A DNA stretch of 64,000 bases, from assembly GCF_000427335.1 (NCBI RefSeq), contig NZ_ATMR01000042.1:1-64000 (forward strand), read 5' to 3'. Positions 1 through 9,687 of this stretch are shown in pieces (the first letter of the stretch is position 1; each line of letters starts with the position of its first letter). A model generated the notes under the pieces. The model had not been told where the DNA came from and did not search any database. It saw only the letters and a list, made by a program, of their open reading frames with translations. Origin of the DNA: Winogradskyella psychrotolerans RS-3 (lineage in GTDB: Bacteria > Bacteroidota > Bacteroidia > Flavobacteriales > Flavobacteriaceae). A program made the position numbers and the translations under genes.

Positions 1-64
1 GCTTTTAAATACTTTGATAACTTAACTTTAATCGTTTTTTTAGTAACTTCAATCCTCATTTTAA

Positions 65-2501
65 ATGGACATGATTAAAGAAAATATAGAATTAGATTTA
101 GCTTGGAACTTTGTAATTAATACCAATAGAAATATATTCTTAACAGGTAAAGCTGGTACAGGGAAAACTACGTTCTTACATAAATTAAAATTGCAATCCA
201 GTAAGCGAATGGTAATTGTAGCTCCAACTGGGGTTGCCGCAATTAATGCAAAAGGTGTAACGATTCATTCTTTCTTTCAAATGCCATTCGGACCTATTTT
301 ACCTAATGATGACTTAACCACATCTGGTTTCAAAGGAAAATTTAGTAAGACTAAAATTAATATAATTAAGTCTCTAGACTTATTAGTCATTGATGAGATT
401 AGTATGGTTAGAGCCGATTTACTCGATGGTATTGATAAAACATTAAGACGATACAAGAATAGAAATGAAGTATTCGGAGGAGTACAATTATTAATGATTG
501 GTGATTTACAACAATTATCACCCGTAATCAAAGATCATGAATGGCGATTATTACAACCCTTTTATAATAATGCTTTCTTCTTTAGTAGCATATCTTATCA
601 AAATTGTAATCCCATTACTATAGAATTGAAGCATATTTATAGACAAGAGAACCCGTTGTTTATTAATATTCTAAATGAGATTCGGAATAACAATTTAAGT
701 ACTGCTTTAGCAGATGAGTTAAATAAGCGATTCTTACCAAATTTTGAACCTAAAGAAGATGAAGGTTATATTTCACTAACGACTCATAATAATAAGGCCA
801 GACAAACTAATTTATTAGAATTAGATAAGTTAAAAGGGAAGGTAACTTCTTACAAAGCTGTTGTGGAAGGTAATTTTCCCGAACATTCTTTTCCCAATAA
901 GGAAGTCTTAGATTTAAAAGTTGGTGCTCAGGTGATGTTTATTAAAAACGACAGTTCTCCAGAGAAACGCTATTTTAATGGTAAAATTGGTAAGATCATT
1001 TTATTAGAAAAAGATGAAGTCGTAGTTAATTGTCCTGATGATGATTTTAATATTAATACTAAGTTAGAGACTTGGGAAAATATAAAATATACTGTTGATG
1101 CTAATACCAAGGCAATATCTGAAGATAAGATAGGGAGCTACACACAAATTCCATTACGTTTAGCTTGGTCTATTACAATTCATAAAAGTCAAGGCCTAAC
1201 TTTTGAAAAAGCAATTATTGATGCACAAGGTGCTTTTGCGCACGGTCAAACTTATGTGGCATTAAGTCGTTGTAAGTCGTTGGAAGGGTTAGTTCTTAAA
1301 AGTAAGATTGAATCCAATCAAATTATTAGTGATTATAATGTTATTGAATTTAATAAGAATGCAGAATCGAATCAACCAAATGATGTTATTTTATTGGAAT
1401 CGAAGCGTAATTTTCAATTAGAACTAATTTCAGAAATTTTTGATTTTTATAAATTCATATATCCTGCGAATCGCATATTAGATATTTACTATAAAAATAG
1501 AGGGAGTATTGAAGGTACTGTAGAAACACCTTTAATAACTATTAAAGATAGTGTTACTAATTTGCTTAAAATAAGTAATGGATTTAAATCTCAATTAAAA
1601 TCGTTAGTAGGGCTTAACGAAATACCAGAGTCGAGCTCAGTTACTCAAGAACGTTTTAGAAAAGCATTAGACTATTTTAGAGAGCAAACTAAATCTAAGA
1701 TTCAAGATCCGTTAAAACAATTAAAATTTACGACCGATAATAAGGCTATTCAAAAGGATATTGAGAAGCAGTTAGATACTTTAGAGGAATTATTGGTGAC
1801 TAAACTTTCCTATTTCGAAGGATTACAGGAAGGATTTAAGGCTAAAGATTTTTTATCTTTAAGAGCAAAATCTGTATTCTTAACTAAGGATAAACCTAAA
1901 AAACACGTGAATCTGTTGTAGATGGCACAACCAATGTGGAACTCTTTGAATTATTACGAGAGCTTAGAAACAGTATAGCCAATAGGGAAGATTTGATACA
2001 TTATCAAATATTTACACAGAAGTCCCTTTATGCCATGTGCGAAATTTTACCTACAAGTAAAACAGAGCTAGCGCAAATTCATGGTATGGGTAAAACTAGA
2101 GTTGATAAATATGGTGCTGATATATTAAAAGTAATCTTAGAATATTGTGATGAAAACGATATTGAAACGTCCAATGATAACTCGGTTTTTGAAGAACTAA
2201 AACCTAAAAAGTAAAAGGAGATACTAAAAAAATATCTTTAGATTTATATAAAGCAGGAAAATCAATTGATCAAATAGCATTGGAACGAGAATTGAACTCT
2301 AATACTATTTTTGGTCATTTAGCAAACTTTATTTCTTCAGGTGAAATTAAAGTTACCGACTTAATGTCTTTAAGTCATTATAAAGAATTAAAGAAAATCA
2401 TTCCAACGAAAAGCTTCGATAACCTTTCAGATTTAAAGCATCAAATTGATGATAAATATTCTTATGGTGAAATTCGCTTAGTATTAGATGAATTGGCATA
2501 A
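65..2501 (+). CDS. PIF1-like helicase with HRDC and C-terminal helix-turn-helix domains; frame broken twice
   Basis: ATP-dependent DNA helicase of the PIF1/RecD-like group. Seen: Walker A GKAGTGKTT (residues 28-36), APTGVAAINA, Walker B LLVIDEISMV, and C-terminal motifs IHKSQGLTF and YVALSRC in the first frame (65-1921). An HRDC-like domain (GMGKTRVDKYGADIL) continues in another frame (to 2214), and a helix-turn-helix region (SIDQIALERELNS...) in a third (to 2501). Bacteroidota homologues carry these parts in one chain. One missing G near 1917-1918 (reading N-L-L-V-D-G-T-T) and one missing A in the A-run 2206-2210 (reading K-K-V-K-G-D-T-K-K) would restore one continuous frame, so the 'separate' HRDC and HTH ORFs are not independent genes. 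Likely role is DNA repair or recombination. The terminator at 2506 follows directly. Confidence 0.8.
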
Positions 2502-2505
2502 AACA

Positions 2506-2543
2506 AAAACGGCTTCAAAAAATAATTTTGAAGCCGTTTTTTT
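2506..2543. terminator. Bidirectional intrinsic terminator
   Basis: A 15-bp perfect stem (AAAACGGCTTCAAAA / TTTTGAAGCCGTTTT) around a 5-nt loop, A-rich on the left and T-rich on the right. It sits between the convergent helicase and acyl-CoA dehydrogenase genes and can serve both. Confidence 0.9.
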
Positions 2544-2559
2544 ATACTTTACTTAGAGT

Positions 2560-3702
2560 TTAATCTTTTATAATTCCTCTAGATATTACAATCTTCTGAA
2601 TTTCAGAAGTACCTTCATATATCTGAGTAATTTTTGCATCACGCATCAGACGCTCTACATGGTATTCTTTTACAAATCCATTTCCACCGTGAATTTGAAC
2701 AGCTTCAACAGTATGCTCCATAGCAACTTTACTTGCATACAATTTTGCCATTGCACTAGACATATCGTAATTATTGCCTTGATCTTTATCCCAAGCCGAT
2801 CTCATCACTAACATTCTAGCAGCTTCAATTTCAGTATGCATATCTGCTAATTTAAACGCTATAGCTTGATGATTGCAAATTTCTGTACCAAAAGCTTTGC
2901 GCTCTTTAGAATATTTTAAAGCTAATTCATAGGCACCAGCTGCAATTCCTAAAGCCTGTGCTGCAATACCAATTCGTCCACCAGATAGTGTTTTCATAGC
3001 GAATCTAAATCCAAATCCATCTTCGCCAATTCTGTTTTCTAAGGGTACTTTTACGTCATTAAACTGTAACGTATGGGTATCACTTCCTCTAATTCCTAAT
3101 TTATCTTCTTTTGGTCCAATATCAAAACCCGGCATGCCTTTTTCTAAAATAAAAGCATTAATACCATGAGACCCTTTATGCTTATCTGTTTGCGCAATTA
3201 CGATGTAAACTTCTGCTCGTCCACCATTTGTTATCCAGTTTTTTGTACCATTCAAAATATAATGGTCACCCTTGTCAATAGCAGTTGTTTTCTGAGATGT
3301 AGCATCACTACCTGCTTCAGGTTCACTTAAACAAAATGCGCCAATACATTCTCCAGTTGCTAATCTTGTTAGATATTTTTCTTTTTGAGCTTCATTTCCA
3401 TAAGATTCTAGTCCATAACAAACCAAAGAATTATTTACAGAAACCATTACAGAAGCCGACGCATCAACCTTAGATAATTCTTCCATGATAAGCACATAAG
3501 AAATTGCATCCATGCCACTTCCTCCATATTTAGGATCAACCATAATGCCTAAAAAACCTAATTCTCCCATCTTGCGTACTAAGCTTTCAGGAAATGTTTG
3601 TGCATTATCGCGTTCTATAACACCAGGAAGTAATTCTGTTTGTGCAAAATCTCGTGCTGCATCACGAATCATTAAATGTTCTTCTGTTAAGCTAAAGTCC
3701 AT
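2560..3702 (-). CDS. Acyl-CoA dehydrogenase
   Basis: FAD flavoenzyme that introduces the alpha,beta double bond into acyl-CoA and passes electrons to ETF. The 380-aa length is normal for short/medium/branched-chain acyl-CoA dehydrogenases. Seen: signature CLSEPEAGSDA near residue 125 (FAD/substrate contact), the middle beta-domain, and the C-terminal YEGTSEIQ motif whose Glu is the catalytic base of the butyryl/short-chain type. Start ATG follows a TATCTTTG -7 box by 36 bp. It is monocistronic and convergent with the helicase. Substrate (butyryl-, isovaleryl- or other CoA) cannot be fixed from sequence alone. Confidence 0.93.
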   Translation of the reverse strand: MDFSLTEEHLMIRDAARDFAQTELLPGVIERDNAQTFPESLVRKMGELGFLGIMVDPKYGGSGMDAISYVLIMEELSKVDASASVMVSVNNSLVCYGLESYGNEAQKEKYLTRLATGECIGAFCLSEPEAGSDATSQKTTAIDKGDHYILNGTKNWITNGGRAEVYIVIAQTDKHKGSHGINAFILEKGMPGFDIGPKEDKLGIRGSDTHTLQFNDVKVPLENRIGEDGFGFRFAMKTLSGGRIGIAAQALGIAAGAYELALKYSKERKAFGTEICNHQAIAFKLADMHTEIEAARMLVMRSAWDKDQGNNYDMSSAMAKLYASKVAMEHTVEAVQIHGGNGFVKEYHVERLMRDAKITQIYEGTSEIQKIVISRGIIKD

Positions 3703-3738
3703 AAACTATAATATTATTGATTTCTTAAAAATTTGAAG

Positions 3739-3746
3739 CAAAGATA
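3739..3746 (-). promoter_or_regulatory. Bacteroidota -7 box for acyl-CoA dehydrogenase
   Basis: Reads TATCTTTG on the minus strand, matching TAnnTTTG. It lies 36 bp upstream of the minus-strand ATG at 3702. The -33 element is weak (TTG in the expected zone). Confidence 0.55.
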
Positions 3747-3792
3747 ATTTATTATTGCGGTATTTTCAATAAGGAATATTATTTTTACTCAT

Positions 3793-4866
3793 ATGGCAAA
3801 ATATAATTATAACGTTATTGGCGTAATGTCCGGAACATCATTAGATGGTATAGACCTTATTTATGCGACATATGATGTCGATACTAATTGGGATTTTAAA
3901 ATTCATTATGCTGAAACTATTAAGTACTCAACACAATGGAAAACAGTATTGGGTGGCTTGGTAAATCAATCAATGAATCAATTGCAGGCTATTGACTCGG
4001 AGTATTCTGAATATTTAGCGACTGTTATTTCAACGTTTATAAAGACGTATAAAATTGAAGATATAGATTTTATTTCTTCACATGGTCATACTGCTTTACA
4101 TCAACCGCAGCAAGGATTGACTTACCAAATAGGTAACCAACAAATATTGGCAGATATTTTGAATAAAAACGTAATATGCGATTTTAGAGTTGAAGATGTC
4201 CAATTAGGTGGACAAGGAGCTCCTTTAGTACCCATTGGTGATCGTTTATTGTTTAATAACTTTAATTATTGCTTAAATTTAGGAGGCTTTGCCAATGTTT
4301 CTTTTGACTATAAAAATGAAAGAATTGCTTATGATATTTGTCCAGTAAATATTGTGTTGAATCATTATGTCGCTAAACTAAACCTAGAATTTGATGACAA
4401 AGGTCAATTAGCTTCTACAGGAAAAGTCAATAAAGATTTATTATTACAACTTAATGCTCTTCATTATTATAGGGAGCAGCCACCAAAATCTTTAGGTTTG
4501 GAGTGGGTAGATATAAATATATTCCCTTTAATTGAATCTTATAATCTTAAAACAGAAGATATATTAAGAACCTTTGTAGAACATGTTGCAATTCAAATCT
4601 CAAATGTATTAGTTGAAAAAAACACAAGAGTTTTGATTACAGGGGGAGGTGTTTACAATAGTTTTTTAATAGATAGGTTAAAACATTTTTCAATAGTTGA
4701 AATTGTAATTCCACAGAACGAGATCATAGAATTTAAAGAAGCATTAATTTTTGGGTTATTAGGTGTGCTCAAAAAAAGGAATGAAATTAATTGCTTAAAA
4801 AGCGTTACAGGGGCAAAACGAAACCATTCTTCAGGAAAAATATTAATTCCGAAAAACAGAATTTAA
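3793..4866 (+). CDS. anmK: Anhydro-N-acetylmuramic acid kinase
   Basis: Phosphorylates and opens 1,6-anhydro-N-acetylmuramic acid to MurNAc-6-phosphate in peptidoglycan recycling (cytosol). Seen: N-terminal MSGTSLDGIDL, SSHGHTALHQP, the QLGGQGAPLVPIGD core motif and the ATP-site LITGGGVYN near residue 287, over 357 aa, close to the family length. Divergent from acyl-CoA dehydrogenase. The start ATG gives the expected N-terminus just before the first conserved motif. The gene downstream has its own promoter. Confidence 0.95.
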   Translation: MAKYNYNVIGVMSGTSLDGIDLIYATYDVDTNWDFKIHYAETIKYSTQWKTVLGGLVNQSMNQLQAIDSEYSEYLATVISTFIKTYKIEDIDFISSHGHTALHQPQQGLTYQIGNQQILADILNKNVICDFRVEDVQLGGQGAPLVPIGDRLLFNNFNYCLNLGGFANVSFDYKNERIAYDICPVNIVLNHYVAKLNLEFDDKGQLASTGKVNKDLLLQLNALHYYREQPPKSLGLEWVDINIFPLIESYNLKTEDILRTFVEHVAIQISNVLVEKNTRVLITGGGVYNSFLIDRLKHFSIVEIVIPQNEIIEFKEALIFGLLGVLKKRNEINCLKSVTGAKRNHSSGKILIPKNRI

Positions 4867-4891
4867 TTAAGCTTTCGCTTCGATTGTTTTT

Positions 4892-4899
4892 TATATTTG
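4892..4899 (+). promoter_or_regulatory. Bacteroidota -7 box for the Glu/Leu dehydrogenase gene
   Basis: TATATTTG, an exact TAnnTTTG match, 25 bp before the TTG start of the downstream gene. It shows this gene is transcribed separately from anmK. Confidence 0.6.
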
Positions 4900-4924
4900 T
4901 TATAGAATAATAAATACATCAAAA

Positions 4925-6154
4925 TTGATAAAAGATTTACTTCATACGTACGAAAATAAAGAACCTGAAATAGTGTTCCATTGGAATGACGCAGAAACAG
5001 AAGCCGAAGGTTGGACTGTAATTAACTCGTTAAGAGGTGGTGCAGCTGGTGGTGGAACGCGAATGCGAAAAGGATTGGATAAAAATGAAGTACTTTCCTT
5101 AGCAAAAACGATGGAGGTAAAATTCACTGTTTCTGGTCCAGCAATTGGTGGAGCAAAATCTGGAATTAATTTCGATCCTCAAGATCCAAGAAAAAAAGGA
5201 GTTTTACAACGTTGGTATGCTGCGGTTTCCCCTTTACTTAAAAGTTATTACGGTACAGGTGGTGATTTAAATGTGGATGAGATTCACGAGGTTATTCCAA
5301 TTACCGAACAGAGTGGTGTTTGGCATCCTCAAGAAGGTGTTTTTGAAGGTCACTTTAAACCAACAATAGCGGATAAAATTAATAGAATAGGTCAGTTAAG
5401 ACATGGAGTTATTAAAGTAATTGAAAATCCTAGTTATTCTCCTAGTGTTAATAGAAAATACACTGTAGCAGATATGATTACTGGCTATGGAGTTGCTACA
5501 GCTGCCGAGCATTTTTATGATATTAATGGAGACTCTATTAAAGGGAAACGTGTCATTGTACAAGGTTTTGGGAATGTAGGTGCAGCAGCAGCATTTTATT
5601 TTGCTCAAATGGGAGCTAAAATCGTAGGTATTATAGATAGAGACGGTGGGGTAATTAATAAGGAAGGTTTTTCGTTTAAAGACATAACCGATTTATACTT
5701 AGCGAAAAATGGTAATACACTTATTGCTGATAATCTAATTCCGTTTGAAGACATCAACCAACAAATTTGGTCTTTACAAGCAGAGGTCTTTGCTCCTTGC
5801 GCAGCTTCACGATTAGTGACTCGAGATCAAATAGATCAAATGATAAACACAGGTTTAGAGGTTATAACTTGTGGCGCAAACGTTCCTTTTGCTGATAAAG
5901 AAATTTTCTTTGGCTCAATCATGGAATATACAGATCAAAAAATCAGTTTAATACCAGACTTTATTTCAAACTGTGGTATGGCTAGAGTTTTTGCATATTT
6001 TATGGAACGTAAAGTGCAAATGACTGACGAAGCTATTTTTAAAGACACCTCTAACGTTATAAGAAAAGCATTAAAAGAAGTACATAATAATAATCCAACA
6101 AAAACAGGTATTAGCGAAACTGCTTTTGAGATTGCTCTCAGACAATTAATATAA
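4925..6154 (+). CDS. Glu/Leu/Phe/Val dehydrogenase
   Basis: NAD(P)-dependent oxidative deaminase of the glutamate/leucine dehydrogenase superfamily. Seen: the substrate-binding/catalytic Lys region with GGAKSGINF (about residues 76-84), GGDLNVDE, and the Rossmann signature VQGFGNVGAAAA (about 210-221), over 409 aa. The start is TTG: no in-frame ATG precedes the conserved N-terminus, and a -7 box lies 25 bp upstream. It precedes nhaD by 24 bp, so read-through is likely. Leucine- versus glutamate-specificity cannot be decided from the visible motifs. Confidence 0.88.
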   Translation: MIKDLLHTYENKEPEIVFHWNDAETEAEGWTVINSLRGGAAGGGTRMRKGLDKNEVLSLAKTMEVKFTVSGPAIGGAKSGINFDPQDPRKKGVLQRWYAAVSPLLKSYYGTGGDLNVDEIHEVIPITEQSGVWHPQEGVFEGHFKPTIADKINRIGQLRHGVIKVIENPSYSPSVNRKYTVADMITGYGVATAAEHFYDINGDSIKGKRVIVQGFGNVGAAAAFYFAQMGAKIVGIIDRDGGVINKEGFSFKDITDLYLAKNGNTLIADNLIPFEDINQQIWSLQAEVFAPCAASRLVTRDQIDQMINTGLEVITCGANVPFADKEIFFGSIMEYTDQKISLIPDFISNCGMARVFAYFMERKVQMTDEAIFKDTSNVIRKALKEVHNNNPTKTGISETAFEIALRQLI

Positions 6155-6178
6155 TAAATTACTTTTATAATTAACACT

Positions 6179-7573
6179 ATGGAAACCGTAATAATACTTG
6201 TATTCGTTCTTGGCTATTTAGCCATAACCCTAGAACACAATATTAAAATAGACAAATTAATTCCCGCTTTAGTAATGATGGCTATAAGTTGGGCATTAAT
6301 ATCGCTTGGTATTGACAACTTTACACAATGGTTTGATTCGGCTACGCATAACTTAATGGATAATTTTGGTTTGCTAGGGCATGAAGAAAAGATGCATATG
6401 ATGGAAGAAACCTTACTTCATCATTTAGGCAAAACATCAGAAATATTAGTATTCTTATTAGGAGCCATGACCATAGTTGAAATTATCGATTATTTTGATG
6501 GCTTTTCAACGATTAAAGGCTTTATAAAAACTAAAAGCAAACGAAAAATTCTTTGGATATTTGGATTCTTAGCATTCTTTCTTTCAGCTATCATAGATAA
6601 TCTTACAGCAACTATTGTATTAATCTCAATTTTACAAAAATTAATACACGATAGAGATGTTCGTATTTGGTATGCAGGTTTAATAATTATTGCTGCCAAT
6701 GCAGGTGGAGCTTGGTCACCTATTGGAGACGTAACAACAACAATGCTTTGGATCGGTAAGAAAGTGACAACGGGTCATTTATTTGTGTATTTATTTTTGC
6801 CATCATTAGTTTGTATGTTGGTACCAACATTTATAGCATCTTTATTACCCGCTTTTAAAGGTAAGATTGAATCAGAAGAAAAAGATAATGATAAACCGAA
6901 AAGTAAATACAGTGCTATAATGTTGTATTTGGGTCTTGGTGGTATCGTATCGGTTCCGATTTTTAAAACAGTGACGCATTTACCTCCTTATGTTGGTATG
7001 ATGTTGGCACTAGGTGTTGTCGCCATTTTTGCAGAAATATATAGTAATACTAAGTTTAGTATGTCTAGTCATGATTCAGTAGAAAGTGATGCACACGCAC
7101 ACCATAGTCCTGTACATTATTCATTATCTAAGATTGAATTACCAAGTATATTATTCTTTTTAGGAATATTAATGGCAGTAGCAGCTTTAGAGTCTTTAGG
7201 TATTCTATTTGGTTTTGCAGGTACACTTCAAGAGACTATGCCAATGTTAGGAACTGAATTACATCATGGTGGTGTTTCAGATTTAGTCGTTCTATTATTA
7301 GGAGTAGGTTCAGCAGTTATTGATAATGTACCACTTGTTGCGGCGAGTTTAGGAATGTTTACAGAACCAATTGATAATGAGCTATGGCATTTTATAGCGT
7401 ATTCCGCAGGCACAGGAGGGAGTATGTTAATTATCGGTTCTGCAGCTGGAGTAGTAGCTATGGGAATGGAAAAAATAGATTTCTTTTGGTATATTAAAAA
7501 AATATCATGGTTAGCATTATTAGGGTTTTTAGCAGGATCAGTTGTGTTTATGTTTACTAGAACTATATTTTAA
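6179..7573 (+). CDS. nhaD: Na+/H+ antiporter, NhaD type
   Basis: Inner-membrane sodium/proton antiporter of the NhaD/ion-transporter superfamily, used for Na+ export and pH homeostasis in marine bacteria. Seen: 464 aa with about a dozen hydrophobic segments and the family blocks AIIDNLTATIVLI, NAGGAWSPIGDVTTTMLW and GVGSAVIDNVPLVAASLGM, with two inverted intramembrane loops rich in Asn, Asp and Pro. His-rich cytoplasmic or periplasmic loops (near residue 300, AHAHHSPVHY) may sense pH, which is inference. It lies directly upstream of exbB-exbD-tonB, a common flavobacterial arrangement. Confidence 0.93.
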   Translation: METVIILVFVLGYLAITLEHNIKIDKLIPALVMMAISWALISLGIDNFTQWFDSATHNLMDNFGLLGHEEKMHMMEETLLHHLGKTSEILVFLLGAMTIVEIIDYFDGFSTIKGFIKTKSKRKILWIFGFLAFFLSAIIDNLTATIVLISILQKLIHDRDVRIWYAGLIIIAANAGGAWSPIGDVTTTMLWIGKKVTTGHLFVYLFLPSLVCMLVPTFIASLLPAFKGKIESEEKDNDKPKSKYSAIMLYLGLGGIVSVPIFKTVTHLPPYVGMMLALGVVAIFAEIYSNTKFSMSSHDSVESDAHAHHSPVHYSLSKIELPSILFFLGILMAVAALESLGILFGFAGTLQETMPMLGTELHHGGVSDLVVLLLGVGSAVIDNVPLVAASLGMFTEPIDNELWHFIAYSAGTGGSMLIIGSAAGVVAMGMEKIDFFWYIKKISWLALLGFLAGSVVFMFTRTIF

Positions 7574-7639
7574 TACACATACTTTTGTTTCAAAACAGAC
7601 GTTATACAAATAGTTAAAAATAATTTCAATTTTTAGAAT

Positions 7640-8335
7640 ATGATAGCATTCAGTACTATTCAAGATGAAGTAGCCGTTTTAACTGATGGAGAATCAGTAG
7701 AAAAGACTTTATCCATAATAGAATTAATTACAAGTGGAGGAACATCAGGAATGGTGATTATTTTTATTTTATTCCTCCTTTTAATTGTATCCGTATATAT
7801 TTACTTTGAACGCATTTTCGCCATAAAAGCAGCATCTAAAGTAGATTCAAACTTTATGAATCAAATTAAAGATCATGTGAGTAATGGTAAAATTGATTCT
7901 GCTCAAATGTTATGTGCACAGCAGAATTCACCAGTATCTCGCCTAATTGCAAAAGGGTTGACTAGAATTGGGAAACCTTTAGAAGATATTAATACCGCTA
8001 TTGAAAATGCAGGTCGATTAGAAATATACAATTTAGAAAAGAACGTTAGTGTTTTAGCAACCATTTCTGGTGTTGGACCAATGATTGGTTTCTTAGGAAC
8101 AGTAATTGGTATGATTATTTCAATTTTTGAATTGGCAAATGCAGGAGGTACAATTCAAATGGATGTTTTAGCAAGTGGATTGTATACAGCCATGACTACA
8201 ACTGTAGGTGGACTTATTGTTGGTATTGTAGCTTATGTAGCATTTAATCATGTTGTTGGACGGACCAATAAAGTTGTTTACCAAATGGAGGCTAATTCGA
8301 TTGAATTTTTAGATCACTTAAACGAACCAATCTAA
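7640..8335 (+). CDS. exbB: MotA/TolQ/ExbB proton channel
   Basis: Subunit of the proton-motive-force motor that energises TonB. Seen: 231 aa with a long N-terminal extracytoplasmic stretch, a first membrane segment (about 38-58) and two close segments in the C-terminal half with the conserved block ISGVGPMIGFLGTVIGMI and a TMTTTVGGLIVGI-like pore segment. Only 2 bp separate its stop from exbD. ExbB is preferred over TolQ because a TonB-like gene, not tolA, is in the operon. Confidence 0.9.
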   Translation: MIAFSTIQDEVAVLTDGESVEKTLSIIELITSGGTSGMVIIFILFLLLIVSVYIYFERIFAIKAASKVDSNFMNQIKDHVSNGKIDSAQMLCAQQNSPVSRLIAKGLTRIGKPLEDINTAIENAGRLEIYNLEKNVSVLATISGVGPMIGFLGTVIGMIISIFELANAGGTIQMDVLASGLYTAMTTTVGGLIVGIVAYVAFNHVVGRTNKVVYQMEANSIEFLDHLNEPI

Positions 8336-8337
8336 TT

Positions 8338-8730
8338 ATGAATATTAGAGGACGAAATAAAGTTACACCAGAATTCAATTTCGCGTCTATGACCGATATT
8401 GTATTTCTATTACTAATCTTTTTTATGATAGCGTCAACATTAGTAAGTACTAATGCTATTGATATTGTGTTACCTAAAGCAAGTGGTAAGACTGAGAATA
8501 AAAAATCTACAGCGGTAAGTATCAAAAAAGATTTGACCTATTATATCGATCAGAAACGTGTAGGCGAAAGTGTCTTAGAAACACAATTAATATCTATATT
8601 AGAATCACAAGACGCACCAACAATTGTTTTAAGAGCAGAAAAATCTGTTCCTGTAGAAAATGTGGTGAAAGTTATGGATATCGCAAACCGAAATAAATTT
8701 AAAGTGATTTTAGCTGTGCAACCAAATTAA
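8338..8730 (+). CDS. exbD: ExbD/TolR biopolymer transporter
   Basis: Partner of ExbB in the TonB motor: one membrane helix and a periplasmic domain. Seen: 130 aa, the MTDIVFLLLIFFMI segment (about 18-31) with the conserved membrane Asp that carries protons, then the periplasmic fold with ISILESQDAPTIVLRAEKSVP. It is part of a tight exbB-exbD-tonB-folC group. Confidence 0.92.
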   Translation: MNIRGRNKVTPEFNFASMTDIVFLLLIFFMIASTLVSTNAIDIVLPKASGKTENKKSTAVSIKKDLTYYIDQKRVGESVLETQLISILESQDAPTIVLRAEKSVPVENVVKVMDIANRNKFKVILAVQPN

Positions 8731-8789
8731 GCGGCATCATTTTTGAAAACAATTTAGTGGCCTAACAGGTTTAAAATAACAATATAAAA

Positions 8790-9686
8790 GTGAAATATTT
8801 AGAGACAAAACACGAACGTAATTCCGCAAGAATCACAGCGCTTATTGCTTTGATACTACTCTTGTTATTGTTTGTTGTTGGACCTCAATATATGGATCCA
8901 CCAGAAGAATATGGTGTTGCTGTAAACTTTGGAACTACCGATTTCGGTAGTGGAAATAAGCCATTAAGTGAACCAAAGAAGGCTGTTGAAGACAAAGTTG
9001 TAGAAGAAGAGGTTGTTGAGGAAGTTCAGCCAGAAGAAGCACAGGTGGCACCTGCAGAAGCGGCAACAAAGGCTGAAGAGGTAATGACACAAGATAATGC
9101 CGAAGCGATTGCTATTAAAAAGCAAAAAGAAGCTGAAGCAAAAGTAAAGGCGGCAGAAGCGAAAGCCAAAGCAGAGGCCAAAGCCGCAGCAGAAAAAGTG
9201 GAACGTGAGAAGCGTGAAGCAGAAGAAAAGAAACGTGCAGAAGAAGCAGAGAAAAAGAAACAGCTAGACAATCTTATTGGTGGTGTTAAAAATGCTTCAG
9301 GTAATACTGATGGAGGTGAAGGACCAGATAAACAAGGTGGAAACAAAGGACAGTTAGATGGAGATCCTTATGCGGCAAGTTATTTTGGTGGCTCAGGTCC
9401 TGGAAAAGGTGGAATTGGCTATGGATTAGGTGGTAGAGGAAGACCATCAAAGCAAATTTTTAAGCAAGATTGTAATGAATATGGTCTGGTGGTGGTTAGA
9501 ATTGAAGTTAATCAACAAGGAAAAGTGATTAAAGCTGAACCTGGTATTAGAGGAACAACCAATACACATCCATGTTTATTAGAGCCTGCTAAAAAGATAG
9601 CAATGTCTCATAAATGGCCAGCAGATGCTGATGCACCAACAACTCAAGTCGGTTTTGTAAGTATTAACTTTGATGTAGGTCAATAG
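8790..9686 (+). CDS. tonB: TonB-family energy transducer
   Basis: Spans the periplasm to pass energy from ExbB/ExbD to outer-membrane TonB-dependent receptors. Seen: GTG start, basic N-terminus, one membrane helix (about 16-34), a Glu/Lys/Ala-rich helical linker (about 60-165), a Gly-rich stretch (about 170-215) and a C-terminal TonB-like beta domain (YGLVVVRIEVNQQGKVI). It is unusually Ala/Glu-rich, which also makes a long shadow ORF on the other strand. The stop is 1 bp before the folC ATG. Confidence 0.82.
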   Translation: MKYLETKHERNSARITALIALILLLLLFVVGPQYMDPPEEYGVAVNFGTTDFGSGNKPLSEPKKAVEDKVVEEEVVEEVQPEEAQVAPAEAATKAEEVMTQDNAEAIAIKKQKEAEAKVKAAEAKAKAEAKAAAEKVEREKREAEEKKRAEEAEKKKQLDNLIGGVKNASGNTDGGEGPDKQGGNKGQLDGDPYAASYFGGSGPGKGGIGYGLGGRGRPSKQIFKQDCNEYGLVVVRIEVNQQGKVIKAEPGIRGTTNTHPCLLEPAKKIAMSHKWPADADAPTTQVGFVSINFDVGQ

Positions 9687-9687
9687 A

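Noticed and set aside
1936..2501. Separate HRDC and helix-turn-helix genes after the helicase
   Set aside because: They start with GTG and TTG in the middle of conserved domains and join to the helicase when single bases are restored.
9026..9346. 106-aa open frame on the minus strand inside tonB
   Set aside because: It is the Ser/Ala/Phe-rich shadow of the Glu/Lys/Ala-rich TonB linker; no promoter or family signal.
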